64,000 nt of DNA, from assembly GCA_036141575.1 (NCBI GenBank), contig JAYZXF010000017.1:204077-268076 (forward strand), written 5' to 3'. Positions 1 to 8,618 of this stretch are shown here, in pieces. The position numbers and the translations under genes are program-made. The first letter of the stretch is position 1; the number at the start of each line of letters is the position of its first letter. This DNA comes from Pseudomonadota bacterium. Its GTDB lineage: Bacteria > Pseudomonadota > Alphaproteobacteria > UBA2136 > JAPKEQ01. The notes under the pieces were generated by a model. That model had not been told where the DNA came from, made no database searches, and was given only the letters and a program-made list of their open reading frames with translations.

Positions 1-528
1 GGTCTAGAAGAGTTTGCTAAGCGCGTCGGGGATGTTGATATCCTTGTTAACAACGCAGGTATTACAGAAGACGGTCTGTTTATGCGCCAAAGCGATGAAG
101 CTTGGGATAATGTGCTCGACGTAAACCTGAACTCTGCTGTTAAGCTCACTAAACTTTTCATGCCAGCAATGAGCAAAAAGCGTTGGGGCCGTATTATTAA
201 CGTGACGTCTGTTGTGGCGCACATGGGTAACAATGCACAAACAAACTATGTGGCAAGTAAAGCCGCGATGACAGGTTTCTCAAAAGCGCTTTCTAAAGAA
301 ATGGCGCGTCGTGGTGTAACAGTAAACTGTGTGGCACCAGGCTTTATTGAAACAGACATGACAGAAAAGCTTGATGACGCTGTAAAAGCGAACTTCATTA
401 AAAATATTCCAGCGGCTAAGTTTGGTACAGGGGAAGACATTGCAAATGCGGTGCGTTTCCTTGCAAGTGACGCAGCTGGCTACATGACGGGCACAACGCT
501 CCACGTCAACGGTGGGTTGTACGTTTAA
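1..528 (+). CDS. fabG: 3-oxoacyl-ACP reductase FabG, 5' truncated by window edge
   Basis: Reduces 3-oxoacyl-ACP to 3-hydroxyacyl-ACP with NADPH in the fatty acid elongation cycle in the cytoplasm. The reading frame is open from base 1, so the N-terminal Rossmann glycine motif lies outside. Visible are the SDR motif NNAG (visible residues 17-20), the catalytic serine in INVTSVV, the YxxxK pair in NYVASK, and the C-terminal GGLYV typical of FabG. The 176 visible codons, stop included, are about 70 percent of the usual 245 residues. It is followed by acpP and fabF, the standard fab cluster order. The family call is firm. Confidence 0.96.
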   Translation, partial: GLEEFAKRVGDVDILVNNAGITEDGLFMRQSDEAWDNVLDVNLNSAVKLTKLFMPAMSKKRWGRIINVTSVVAHMGNNAQTNYVASKAAMTGFSKALSKEMARRGVTVNCVAPGFIETDMTEKLDDAVKANFIKNIPAAKFGTGEDIANAVRFLASDAAGYMTGTTLHVNGGLYV

Positions 529-536
529 TTATTAGG

Positions 537-566
537 TTGATAAATTCAATCTTTGAACTATATTAT
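537..566 (+). promoter_or_regulatory. Putative acpP promoter
   Basis: A TTGATA box at 537-542 and TATTAT at 561-566 are separated by 18 bases, about 60 bases before acpP. A separate promoter is expected because acyl carrier protein is made in far larger amounts than FabG. Assigned by eye only. Confidence 0.5.
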
Positions 567-623
567 GGGCACAGACCTCCATTAATCGGGGGCTAAAATT
601 ATTTTTAAAGGAGTTATATAAAA

Positions 624-860
624 ATGAGTGATATCCACGCACGCGTTAAGGACCTAGTTGTAGAAAACCTAGGTGTTGCAGAAGATAAAGTAACAGATGC
701 TGCTAACTTTATTGATGATCTTGGCGCCGACTCTCTAGACACTGTAGAGCTTGTTATGGCTATGGAAGAAGAGTTTGGTATCGAAATTCCAGACAGTGAT
801 GCAGAAAACATCATGACTGTTAAAGACGCTGTTGCGTACGTAGAAAAAGCTGCTGCGTAA
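624..860 (+). CDS. acpP: Acyl carrier protein
   Basis: Small acidic carrier (78 aa) that holds growing acyl chains on a 4'-phosphopantetheine arm. The modified serine is Ser37 in the [10 protein letters not shown] motif, followed by the acidic helix II (VMAMEEEFG) that docks fatty acid synthesis enzymes. Length and sequence match the family along the whole protein. A clear AAGGAG ribosome site lies 11 bases before the ATG. It sits between fabG and fabF with a likely promoter of its own. Confidence 0.98.
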   Translation: MSDIHARVKDLVVENLGVAEDKVTDAANFIDDLGADSLDTVELVMAMEEEFGIEIPDSDAENIMTVKDAVAYVEKAAA

Positions 861-885
861 CCTTTAACAGAATCTTTCAGGAATC

Positions 886-1169
886 AAAGGCTAGCTCCAT
901 AATCATTGGTTACGAGCGCAGGAGGAAAAAATAGATGAAATTTTTAGATGTGAAGAAGGAGCATAGCTGGAGTTACGTTCCTGATGAGCAGCTGAAAAGT
1001 TCGCTATTTTCACTCCTGTCCGTAGGATGGCATTCAAAATACCACCCAAATCAGTTTATGCAAGGTTCTGTGGAGCCTGCCACACAACCTTTTATAAACA
1101 TAATTTGTTCGCTACGCTGTGCCATTTTGCATAGCCACGCTGTATCAAATGACTATGGAGCTAGCCTCT
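886..1169 (+). repeat. Inverted-repeat-bounded insert upstream of fabF (MITE-like)
   Basis: Bases 886-913 and 1142-1169 are imperfect inverted copies of each other: 24 of 28 positions pair, including an uninterrupted 14-base core (888-901 against 1154-1167). They enclose 228 bases. The right arm ends four bases before the fabF ATG. Terminal inverted repeats around a short spacer resemble a miniature transposable element or a decayed IS. I could not see a convincing target-site duplication. A long-range stem in the acpP-fabF mRNA is the alternative reading. Confidence 0.5.
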
Positions 1170-1171
1170 AA
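935..1171 (+). CDS. Possible small protein inside the inverted-repeat element
   Basis: Open frame of 78 codons starting MKFLDVKKEHSW, with an excellent AGGAGG site nine bases before the ATG and a stop one base before fabF. I recognise no family and see no signal peptide or membrane segment. It lies almost exactly between the two inverted repeats, so it may be the residue of a mobile element or a chance frame whose translation would couple to fabF. The strong ribosome site is the main argument in favour. Confidence 0.35.
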   Translation: MKFLDVKKEHSWSYVPDEQLKSSLFSLLSVGWHSKYHPNQFMQGSVEPATQPFINIICSLRCAILHSHAVSNDYGASL

Positions 1172-1172
1172 T

Positions 1173-2423
1173 ATGAAAAATCCACAAAACCGCCGCGTTG
1201 TTGTTACTGGCCTTGGCATGGTAACGCCTGCGGGTCTTAATGCTGAAAGCACATGGAAAAGCCTGCTTGCAGGTGAAAGCTCAGTTGGACCAATCACAAA
1301 GTTTGATGCGTCTGACTATGCGTGCAAGATTGCAGCAGAAGTGAAGGACTTTGATCCTTTGGTGGCAATGGATGCAAAAGATGTAAAGCGCACAGATGTG
1401 TTTATTCAGTACGGTATGGTGGCAACTGCAGAAGCGATGGCTGATGCGGGGCTAACTGAGCTGACTGAAGAGCAAAAACTGCGTGCTGGTGTGATTCTTG
1501 GAAGTGGTATTGGCGGATTTAATGAAATCGAAAGCACGGTGCTGACCCTGAATGAGCGTGGTCCGCGCCGTGTTTCGCCGTTCTTTATTCCATCAATGCT
1601 GATTAACCTTCTAAGCGGCCAAGTGTCGATCCGTTATGGCCTTAAGGGGCCAAACCTCAGTGTGGTAACAGCCTGTGCAACAGGTGCCCACGCAGTAGGG
1701 GATGCTATGCATATTATTAAGCGTGGCGAAGCGGACATTATGGTGGCTGGTGGTGCCGAGGCTGGTATCACAAAAAGTGCAGTAGCTGGCTTTGGCTCAG
1801 CGCGTGCGCTTTCGACTAACTTTAACGATGAGCCTGAAAAGGCAAGTCGTCCTTACGATAAAGACCGTGACGGCTTTGTGATTGCCGAAGGTGCGGGTGT
1901 ACTTGTACTTGAAGAGTACGAACACGCTAAAGCACGTGGGGCAACAATCTACGCTGAAGTGGCTGGCTTTGGGCAAACAGGTGATGCCTATCACCTAACA
2001 TCTCCAGCTGAAGACGGAGACGGTGCCAAACGTGCCATGTCTCTTGCACTTGAGTATGCAGGCCTAACGGGTAGCGATGTGGATTACACAAACGCACACG
2101 GTACATCTACACCAATGGGTGATGGTATTGAGTCTCGAGCGATTGAAGCCGTTGTTGGCAAGCAAGCTGTCGTAAGTTCTACAAAATCTATGATTGGCCA
2201 CACACTTGGTGCGGCTGGTGGTATTGAAACAGCAATCTGTCTGCTTGCTATGCGTGATGGTATGGCGCCACCAACAATCAACCTAGAGAACCCATCTGAA
2301 GACTGTAACCTAGATTACATCACAGAAGGGGCGCGCACAATGGACATGAATGTTGTATTGAACAACTCATTTGGCTTTGGCGGAACAAACGCTAGCCTAG
2401 TCTTGACTAAGGTTGAGTCATAA
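1173..2423 (+). CDS. fabF: 3-oxoacyl-ACP synthase II (FabF)
   Basis: Condensing enzyme that joins malonyl-ACP to acyl-ACP by decarboxylative Claisen condensation. The Cys-His-His triad is complete: Cys168 in VVTACATG, His309 in TNAHGTSTP and His343 in SMIGHTLGAAGG. Full-length thiolase fold, 416 aa. I chose ATG 1173 (MKNPQNRRVVVTGLG) because family members start just before the RRVVVTG strand. An in-frame ATG at 1149 would add eight residues that lie inside the inverted repeat. The stop at 2423 is one base from mltG, so the two are probably co-transcribed. Confidence 0.97.
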   Translation: MKNPQNRRVVVTGLGMVTPAGLNAESTWKSLLAGESSVGPITKFDASDYACKIAAEVKDFDPLVAMDAKDVKRTDVFIQYGMVATAEAMADAGLTELTEEQKLRAGVILGSGIGGFNEIESTVLTLNERGPRRVSPFFIPSMLINLLSGQVSIRYGLKGPNLSVVTACATGAHAVGDAMHIIKRGEADIMVAGGAEAGITKSAVAGFGSARALSTNFNDEPEKASRPYDKDRDGFVIAEGAGVLVLEEYEHAKARGATIYAEVAGFGQTGDAYHLTSPAEDGDGAKRAMSLALEYAGLTGSDVDYTNAHGTSTPMGDGIESRAIEAVVGKQAVVSSTKSMIGHTLGAAGGIETAICLLAMRDGMAPPTINLENPSEDCNLDYITEGARTMDMNVVLNNSFGFGGTNASLVLTKVES

Positions 2424-2424
2424 T

Positions 2425-3339
2425 ATGCGCTTTGGTGTTGTTCTCCTAAGTGCACTTCTTACATTTAATGCTTACGCTGAGCCTGTAGAGGTTTTGATCC
2501 CAAAAGGATCAAGCGTTAAGTCTATCGCAAAGCAGCTTGATGAAGCAGGTGTGATTGCAAGTCCGCTTATTTTTGAAGGCTGGCTTCGTGTGACACGTCA
2601 AACAGGTGCGCTACATGCGGGCCGTTATGTGTTTGAAACAGAAGACGGCATGCGCGCTGCCATTCATAAAATGGTTGAAGGCGATGTTGCACTTGAAAAA
2701 CTGACGATTCCAGAAGGTCTTACAGTTGCTGAAGTTCTTACAAAGCTCAAGAATGATGAGCGTCTAACAGGGCCGCTTCCACAAGGTGTGCCTGAAGGAA
2801 GCCTTCTGCCAGAAACATACTCGTTCTCAATTGGCACAACGCGTAAAAGTCTTATCACCACTATGCAATACGATATGAAAAATGTTGTAGATGAGGCGTG
2901 GGCAAAGGTAGATCCATTAAGCCCGCTGCTTTCTCGAGATCAAATGGTGACGCTGGCATCTATCATTGAAAAAGAGACAGCTCTTCCACATGAATATGAA
3001 ACAGTTTCAGGCGTTTATACCAACAGGCTCAAAATTAACATGAAGTTGCAAGCTGACCCAACGGTGATCTATGGCCTAGAAGATTACGACGGAGATATTC
3101 GTAAAAAAGATCTACGCAACCCGCACCCGTACAACACCTATGTACATAAAGGCCTTCCGCCAACACCTATTGCTAACCCGGGCCGTGGTGCCATTATGGC
3201 AGCAGCAAACCCTGCCGATGTGCCATATATCTATTTTGTGGCCGACGGGAAGGGCGGACATGTGTTTGCAAAAACACACAACGAGCATAAGAAAAATGTT
3301 CAAGCCTACCTTAAAGCCCTAAGAAGTCGTGCGAAATAG
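2425..3339 (+). CDS. mltG: Endolytic murein transglycosylase MltG
   Basis: Inner-membrane-anchored lytic transglycosylase that cuts nascent glycan strands and so sets their length. 304 aa: an N-terminal hydrophobic segment or signal (residues 3-18), a LysM-like region (VEVLIPKGSSVKSIAKQL), and the YceG catalytic domain with ASIIEKETA around residues 178-186, containing the catalytic Glu, followed by the VYTNRL and QADPTVIYGL signatures. ATG 2425 follows the fabF stop directly. An upstream in-frame ATG (2413) would overlap fabF and precede the signal, so it is less likely. Alphaproteobacteria commonly place mltG after fabF. Confidence 0.94.
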   Translation: MRFGVVLLSALLTFNAYAEPVEVLIPKGSSVKSIAKQLDEAGVIASPLIFEGWLRVTRQTGALHAGRYVFETEDGMRAAIHKMVEGDVALEKLTIPEGLTVAEVLTKLKNDERLTGPLPQGVPEGSLLPETYSFSIGTTRKSLITTMQYDMKNVVDEAWAKVDPLSPLLSRDQMVTLASIIEKETALPHEYETVSGVYTNRLKINMKLQADPTVIYGLEDYDGDIRKKDLRNPHPYNTYVHKGLPPTPIANPGRGAIMAAANPADVPYIYFVADGKGGHVFAKTHNEHKKNVQAYLKALRSRAK

Positions 3340-3364
3340 CCAGTTTCCTCGTAAACTGGAAAGT

Positions 3365-4000
3365 ATGACAAGTACGCAACCATCAGGACATCTGTTCACT
3401 ATCACCGGCCCAAGTGGCGCGGGTAAAGACACGTTGATGCACGCCCTTATTGAGCGTGAAGACACTTTGTCATTTTTCCCAACAGCAACAACACGTGATC
3501 CTCGCGCTGGTGAGGTAGATGGTGTGGATTACCACTTCCTTGATGAAGCTTCATTTAAAGCTAGAATGGATGAGGGTGATATTCTTGAGTGGAGCCACCA
3601 CTATGGAAATTACTACGGCACACTTAAAAGTGTTGTTGAAGAAGGCTTAGATGCTGGGAAAGACCTGATTACTGATATTACTTACAGCGGTGTAGAAGCG
3701 CTTTATAACGCCTTTAGCGATCGCTGCACACGTATTCTTATTTTGCCGCCAAGTATTGAAGAGCTTGAGCGTCGCTTTGCGAACCGTCAAAAGAACAGCA
3801 TGGAACCTGATGAGGCGATTCAGCGGCGCTTGGGTCATATCCGTGATGATCTTCTGAATTTAGAAACAGAAGGTTATATGTTTGCCAATGCAGATATGCG
3901 CGGCTCTAACTTAAATGATTACGATATTGTGATTACAAATGCTGACCTAGAAACAGCAATTAAAGAACTACAACAAGCACTAGTAAAGGTGAGGGGATAG
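3365..4000 (+). CDS. gmk: Guanylate kinase
   Basis: Phosphorylates GMP to GDP with ATP. 211 aa from ATG 3365. The P-loop is GPSGAGKDT (residues 15-23). The Asp after the Lys, where most Gmk have Ser, is also seen in the related PhnN ribose bisphosphokinases. However, the GMP-binding TATTRDPRAGEVDGVDYHF segment and the YGNYYGT motif are those of guanylate kinase. In many alphaproteobacteria a yicC gene separates mltG and gmk; none is present here. The frame is open up to 3329, but the extra residues overlap mltG and precede the first strand. Confidence 0.9.
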   Translation: MTSTQPSGHLFTITGPSGAGKDTLMHALIEREDTLSFFPTATTRDPRAGEVDGVDYHFLDEASFKARMDEGDILEWSHHYGNYYGTLKSVVEEGLDAGKDLITDITYSGVEALYNAFSDRCTRILILPPSIEELERRFANRQKNSMEPDEAIQRRLGHIRDDLLNLETEGYMFANADMRGSNLNDYDIVITNADLETAIKELQQALVKVRG

Positions 4001-4004
4001 AAAC

Positions 4005-4472
4005 ATGAACTATGCAAAACTGATGGCGGTTGCTTTAGCAACGGTATCGCTTTCTGGCTGTATTTTTGGTGGTGAAGCAAACCAGGTTTCTGGTAACTTC
4101 TGTTCTCCTAAACACTTCCGTACTGTGTTTATGAATAACGCAAACATTGCAGGGCTTTATCCTGAGCAAGAAGCTGCTGATGTGCTTTCACGCATGGGTA
4201 AACCTGCAAGCCAAAGTAACTTTAAAATGAGAAACGGCGGAACAGTGACTGCATGGTTCTACCAAATTAACATTGAACCACCATGCCGCGGCTTTGAAGG
4301 GGACTACAAATACGAACCTGTATTTCTTGCTAATGGTCAGCTCATTGGTGTTGGGCACCGTTACTACGCACAGCACATTCGTCCGAATGCGACAATTCCT
4401 CTATGGGGTGACTGGATGGGTGCAAGCCGCGCACCTGCAAACTACAACGGCGGCTTCCAAGAAAACTTCTAA
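4005..4472 (+). CDS. Putative lipoprotein of unknown function
   Basis: 155 aa beginning with a lipoprotein signal (MNYAKLMAVALATVSLSGC): the lipobox LSGC predicts cleavage and acylation at Cys19. The mature part has a stretch (DVLSRMGKPASQSNFKMRNGGTV) recalling the small BamE/SmpA-type outer membrane lipoproteins, where a glycine-proline turn precedes a strand ending in an aromatic. That resemblance is weak. It starts four bases after gmk and overlaps the convergent rsmA stop by four bases. Function unknown. Confidence 0.7.
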   Translation: MNYAKLMAVALATVSLSGCIFGGEANQVSGNFCSPKHFRTVFMNNANIAGLYPEQEAADVLSRMGKPASQSNFKMRNGGTVTAWFYQINIEPPCRGFEGDYKYEPVFLANGQLIGVGHRYYAQHIRPNATIPLWGDWMGASRAPANYNGGFQENF

Positions 4473-5248
4473 ACAAGACTGAGTTTACAGAATAGCTCTA
4501 AGCTGACCGTCTCTGGGCGGTCAGTTGGTTTGATGCCTACTGATTCTAGAGAGTCCTCAACATTATCAAATGCACTCTTTAGGCTGGCGCGTAGCATTTT
4601 GCGGCGTTGGTTGAACGCCATAGCGCTGAGCTCTTCAAGGCGTTTTACATTGCACTCATAGCGCAGTGTTTCTCTTGGCACAATCTCAACAATAGAAGAA
4701 GTGATCTTTGGTGGTGGGTTGAATGCACCACGCGGTACATCAAACAGGCGCTTGCAATCTGCGCGCAGTTGGCAATAGAGCGCAAGACGGCCCCAGTCCT
4801 TATCACCAGGCTTGGCACAGATACGCCCAACAACTTCCTTTTGCAGCATGAATACCATGCGCTCCCAATGCTCAGGTGTTTCCAGAGCTTTGGTCACAAT
4901 CACAGTACCAATGTTGTAAGGTAGGTTACCAACCAGTTGGCTTCCGGCAGGAGTCATATCAGTGTATTTGTCCTTAAGCGCATCTCCCATGTGTAGTGTA
5001 AATGGGTACTGACTTTCAAGCGGACGAAGCACGTCTTCCATGCGGTGGTCTTTTTCAAGAGAGAGAAGGGTCGCGCCAGACTCAAGAAGAGGTTTCGTCA
5101 GTGCACCTGTACCAGGACCAATTTCCATCAGTGGTGTCTCTTCGCGGTTTACGCGAATGGCATCCACAATCTTTTGGATGATGAATTTATCGTGCAGGAA
5201 GTTTTGCCCGAGGGACTTCTTTGCGTCGATTCTAGGTGTGTCTGTCAT
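4469..5248 (-). CDS. rsmA: 16S rRNA (adenine1518/1519-N6)-dimethyltransferase RsmA (KsgA)
   Basis: Dimethylates two adenines in the 3' terminal hairpin of 16S rRNA during small-subunit assembly. 259 aa with the SAM-binding motif EIGPGTGALT (residues 42-51), the acidic motif LSLEKD, and the catalytic NLPYNI (108-113). The N-terminal KKSLGQNFLHD is a family hallmark. It is the last gene of a reverse-strand run lptF-lptG-lptD-surA-rsmA. The usual pdxA between surA and rsmA is missing here. Confidence 0.97.
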   Translation of the reverse strand: MTDTPRIDAKKSLGQNFLHDKFIIQKIVDAIRVNREETPLMEIGPGTGALTKPLLESGATLLSLEKDHRMEDVLRPLESQYPFTLHMGDALKDKYTDMTPAGSQLVGNLPYNIGTVIVTKALETPEHWERMVFMLQKEVVGRICAKPGDKDWGRLALYCQLRADCKRLFDVPRGAFNPPPKITSSIVEIVPRETLRYECNVKRLEELSAMAFNQRRKMLRASLKSAFDNVEDSLESVGIKPTDRPETVSLELFCKLSLV

Positions 5249-5258
5249 CTATGAAGGC

Positions 5259-6410
5259 TTACAGGCGGATATCAATGAAAGCGTCACGGCGTAGGTCACG
5301 CATCATGCGGCGTACTGCAAGGTCTAGACGGCTTTCCATAAGACGGTTACGTACACGCTCGCGGTACTCTTCTAGGCCTTCTGGTAGGGCACGCTTCTTC
5401 TCTAGAAGTGTGTAAGTCACCATGTCTTCACCGTTTTGAATTTTCTTCGTTGTGTCACCAACGTCTAGTTTTGTAATCACATTTTTAAGCTGAGTTGACA
5501 GGTCTGGAGCAGCCACCCATAACTCATCTTCAGTTGTTGTGCCATCTTCTAGGTGTGATGTTTTCTTAAGTTTGTACTCTGTTACCGGCTCTGTTTGGAT
5601 ACCAGGAAGTGAGCGAAGCTCTTTCACTTGTACAATGTGGTAGCCTGTACCACTACGAACAGGTTTAGACACTTCACCGGCTTTTAGGTTTCTGACTGTT
5701 TCTTCTAGCACTGGAACCATTTCCCCTTCACCAAACCAACCAAGGTAGCCGTCTAGTGGTGTACCGCCAGTGTTATAATCTTTAGCAACTGAGGCAAAAT
5801 CAGATTCTGTTGAAGCGCGTTCGTAAGCTGTTTCTGCAAGAGACTTAGCATTGTCTTCAGCGCCTTCAGCTTCACCTACAGGAATAAAGATTTGAGCAAC
5901 TTCCCACTCAGTGCGCATGTTTGCTGCACCAAGCTGACGAATCAACTGATCTACTTCACTGTTTGGAATATTTACGCGGTTTCTAAGAACGCGGTCAATA
6001 ATCTGTTGGAGGACAAGGTCTGATACAATTTGTTGTTCAGCTGTTTCTTCTACACCTGCTGTAATTTTAGCGTATGCGCCACGTGGCAGGTTACGGCTTT
6101 GTTCAAAGCGTGCAATAGCGAGGTCAATATCTGAGCGTTGAATTGTGAAGCCACGGTTAGAAGCGTATTGCTGCAGAAGGCTTTCATCAATCATGCTGTT
6201 GAGTGTACGGAAGAGAAGGAGGCGTTGCTCATCACGTGATGGGTTTTTAGAAAGGCTACGCATAATAAGCTCAAAGCGCGCGTTTAGATCTGATTGTGTA
6301 ATGATATTATCGTTAATAACTGCCACAACTTTATCTACTGTTTTGGCCTCAGAAGCTGCTGAAATCAGGAGCATTGAAGCACCAAGTAGTAGGGTAAATA
6401 GTTTGCGCAT
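5259..6410 (-). CDS. surA: Periplasmic chaperone / peptidyl-prolyl isomerase SurA
   Basis: 383 aa periplasmic chaperone for outer membrane proteins. A signal peptide covers residues 1-22 (MRKLFTLLLGASMLLISAASEA), followed by the SurA N-terminal helical domain (VDKVVAVINDNIITQSDLNAR). One parvulin domain lies around 165-270 (WEVAQIFIP ... GGTPLDGYLGWFGEGEMVP ... GYHIVQVKE). The second region (about 275-345) is parvulin-like but shorter. Its place next to lptD, a main SurA client, is the classic arrangement. The stop is ten bases before the rsmA ATG, so the genes are co-transcribed. Confidence 0.92.
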   Translation of the reverse strand: MRKLFTLLLGASMLLISAASEAKTVDKVVAVINDNIITQSDLNARFELIMRSLSKNPSRDEQRLLLFRTLNSMIDESLLQQYASNRGFTIQRSDIDLAIARFEQSRNLPRGAYAKITAGVEETAEQQIVSDLVLQQIIDRVLRNRVNIPNSEVDQLIRQLGAANMRTEWEVAQIFIPVGEAEGAEDNAKSLAETAYERASTESDFASVAKDYNTGGTPLDGYLGWFGEGEMVPVLEETVRNLKAGEVSKPVRSGTGYHIVQVKELRSLPGIQTEPVTEYKLKKTSHLEDGTTTEDELWVAAPDLSTQLKNVITKLDVGDTTKKIQNGEDMVTYTLLEKKRALPEGLEEYRERVRNRLMESRLDLAVRRMMRDLRRDAFIDIRL

Positions 6411-6468
6411 AGTAAATCCTTTCCTCTTCAGGCGATATAATGCCTAAAAACGTCTAAAGAATCAAGAA

Positions 6469-8565
6469 TTAGAAGAGCTGATCAACATCTACTTTGCTGT
6501 CGCGCCCAAGAGTGAGAAGTTCTACGTTAAATGTGAACTCTGTTGCAGCTGGAGCGCTACGGTTATTATACCCGCGACGGTTAACGCTGAACGTTGCATT
6601 GAAGCAGTTGTGTTGGTAAACCAGACCGATGTCATTCTTAAGAAGCTTACCACCGTCGTTCATGTCACGGTTAAAGGCCCACTCAAGCCCCCAGTTGTCA
6701 GCAAGTTGGTAGTAGGCGTTACCGCTTACTTCATGCTCACCACCATCAAGAAGAGAGTGACGTACAGAAATGTAGTTATTGCCCAGAGCACCAAGGCGCA
6801 GGTTACTATCAATACGACGGATCTCAAATGTGCCATGGTCTAGACGCATGTCTGTACGTGCGCTGAGGTAACGTGTTGGGTCAATTTCAGCAAGTGCAAC
6901 CCAGTCAGATGTTTGGGTCTCAGTACCACCAGTTGTTGTTGTCTCGTGGTGTTTATCAAAACGAATACTCTGACCAAAGAATGTACGGATACCAATTTTA
7001 TCTGGTGTACCCCATTTGTTATCTACACCGTAAACAACGCGTGAGCCACTTTCAATCACATCGTAACCAGCAAAGCGGTCATCAGAGAAGAGGTTGCTAC
7101 TATCAAGCTCAAAACCGGTACCGTCTTCGTTGTTAATTTCATTCGGATTGTTGCCAACAGGTGAAAGCATCAACTTAATACGGGGTGTAATGATATGCCC
7201 TGATGAAGCGTTTACATACGGGCGAGACCAGTCAAGTGTGGCTTGGCCATGTACACGTGACTCGGCGCCATCCTGTGCGCTATTTGCTGTATCAATATTG
7301 TAGTAGTCAGCACGTACGTTAGCGCCAAGTGTGAACTGGTCACCGTACTTGCTTGTAAATGGTTTGCTGTAGCTTGCTTGGGTTGCTAGGCGGTCATGGC
7401 TGTAGCCAAGCTCACGGCTTAGAGAAACGCCATCTACATTAAACTTAAATTCACCACCAATTGACTTAGGTGCGTCCATAACATGCTCAAAGATTAGGCG
7501 AGGTGCCACTTGAGGCGTTGTTTCTGGGGCAATACCGTCACGAAGGTCGTGGTAGTAGCGGCCATAAATCGCAGCATAAGTATCTTCAGTACCTTGCTCT
7601 ACAAAGCCTGTAAATGGTGCAAAGTTTGGTGTACGACCAAAGAACTCGTCAAGGTAGCTATCATCAGAAATAAGAGTACCGTTTACACCAACACGCATGC
7701 CTTGGCGTGGGCGATAAACTGCTTTAACTTCTGCGTGAGAGCGTACTTCACTTGTGTTTGTGTCTGAAATAATAGAGCCGTCTACAATGGCATGAACCTT
7801 ACGGCCAATGTAACGTGTTTGACCAATCAGCATGTTGCCGCGCTCTGTCATGTAGCGGTTACGGATTGTGGCATCAAAGTTTTCAGCAAAGCGTTGGTAG
7901 TAAGAAAGAGTGATTTCTTGACCTGTAACGCTAGAGCTTCCAAATGTTGGAGGCAGCATGCCGCTAATAGGTTTGTTATTCACGCTGTGTGTCATGTAAG
8001 GAAGGTAGAAGACAGGTGTACCGTACACATCAAAGTACATTTTGCTGTATGACATCATTTGCTCTTGCGCGTCATACTTCACTTCACCTGCGCGAATTTG
8101 CCAAACTGGGTTGTGCTCATCGCAAAGTTTACATGGTGTGTAAGCCAGATCAGAAAGGCGGTAAGTTGTACCGTTCTCACGTGTGGCTTGCATAGCCGCA
8201 AACACAGGGCCGTCTTCACCAAGGCGTGCTTTAATACTATCTAGAACAATAAAATTGAAATCATCACTCAGCTCAATTTTGTCAAAGAAGAGGGCGGTCT
8301 TGTTAGAGTCAACAAGTGTTACGTTGCCTTCAGCTGTTGTGATGCCTGTTGCGCTGTCATAGGTCATACGATCAGCCCAAACAGAACCTTGCTCAGCGGT
8401 AATCTTTACGTTGCCTTCTGCTGTTACAACACCTGTTTTAGCGTTAAAGCTAATATCTTCAGAGTCAAATAGGTATGGGGTCACGGCAGCGTGTGACGTC
8501 GCGAAAGCACCTGCTGAAATACCAGCAGCAAGAGTGAGAGTATGAATTGAGCGTAATAGGTTCAT
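6469..8565 (-). CDS. lptD: LPS-assembly protein LptD
   Basis: Outer membrane barrel that inserts lipopolysaccharide into the outer leaflet with LptE. 698 aa: signal peptide (residues 1-27, ending SHAAVTP), an OstA-type jellyroll with the repeats VTAEGNVKITAEQGSVWADRM and TTAEGNVTLVDSN near residues 47-88, then the barrel. A TPCKLCDE motif near residue 140 and a single late Cys in the QHNCFNATF strand are candidates for the disulfides that lock LptD. The last residue is Phe, as in most barrels recognised by the BAM complex. It neighbours surA and lptFG. Confidence 0.94.
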   Translation of the reverse strand: MNLLRSIHTLTLAAGISAGAFATSHAAVTPYLFDSEDISFNAKTGVVTAEGNVKITAEQGSVWADRMTYDSATGITTAEGNVTLVDSNKTALFFDKIELSDDFNFIVLDSIKARLGEDGPVFAAMQATRENGTTYRLSDLAYTPCKLCDEHNPVWQIRAGEVKYDAQEQMMSYSKMYFDVYGTPVFYLPYMTHSVNNKPISGMLPPTFGSSSVTGQEITLSYYQRFAENFDATIRNRYMTERGNMLIGQTRYIGRKVHAIVDGSIISDTNTSEVRSHAEVKAVYRPRQGMRVGVNGTLISDDSYLDEFFGRTPNFAPFTGFVEQGTEDTYAAIYGRYYHDLRDGIAPETTPQVAPRLIFEHVMDAPKSIGGEFKFNVDGVSLSRELGYSHDRLATQASYSKPFTSKYGDQFTLGANVRADYYNIDTANSAQDGAESRVHGQATLDWSRPYVNASSGHIITPRIKLMLSPVGNNPNEINNEDGTGFELDSSNLFSDDRFAGYDVIESGSRVVYGVDNKWGTPDKIGIRTFFGQSIRFDKHHETTTTGGTETQTSDWVALAEIDPTRYLSARTDMRLDHGTFEIRRIDSNLRLGALGNNYISVRHSLLDGGEHEVSGNAYYQLADNWGLEWAFNRDMNDGGKLLKNDIGLVYQHNCFNATFSVNRRGYNNRSAPAATEFTFNVELLTLGRDSKVDVDQLF

Positions 8566-8618
8566 TCAGGTTTTTATTGTTTTTTTTATCGCTATAAATT
8601 CTTAAAAATTTGTACCCA

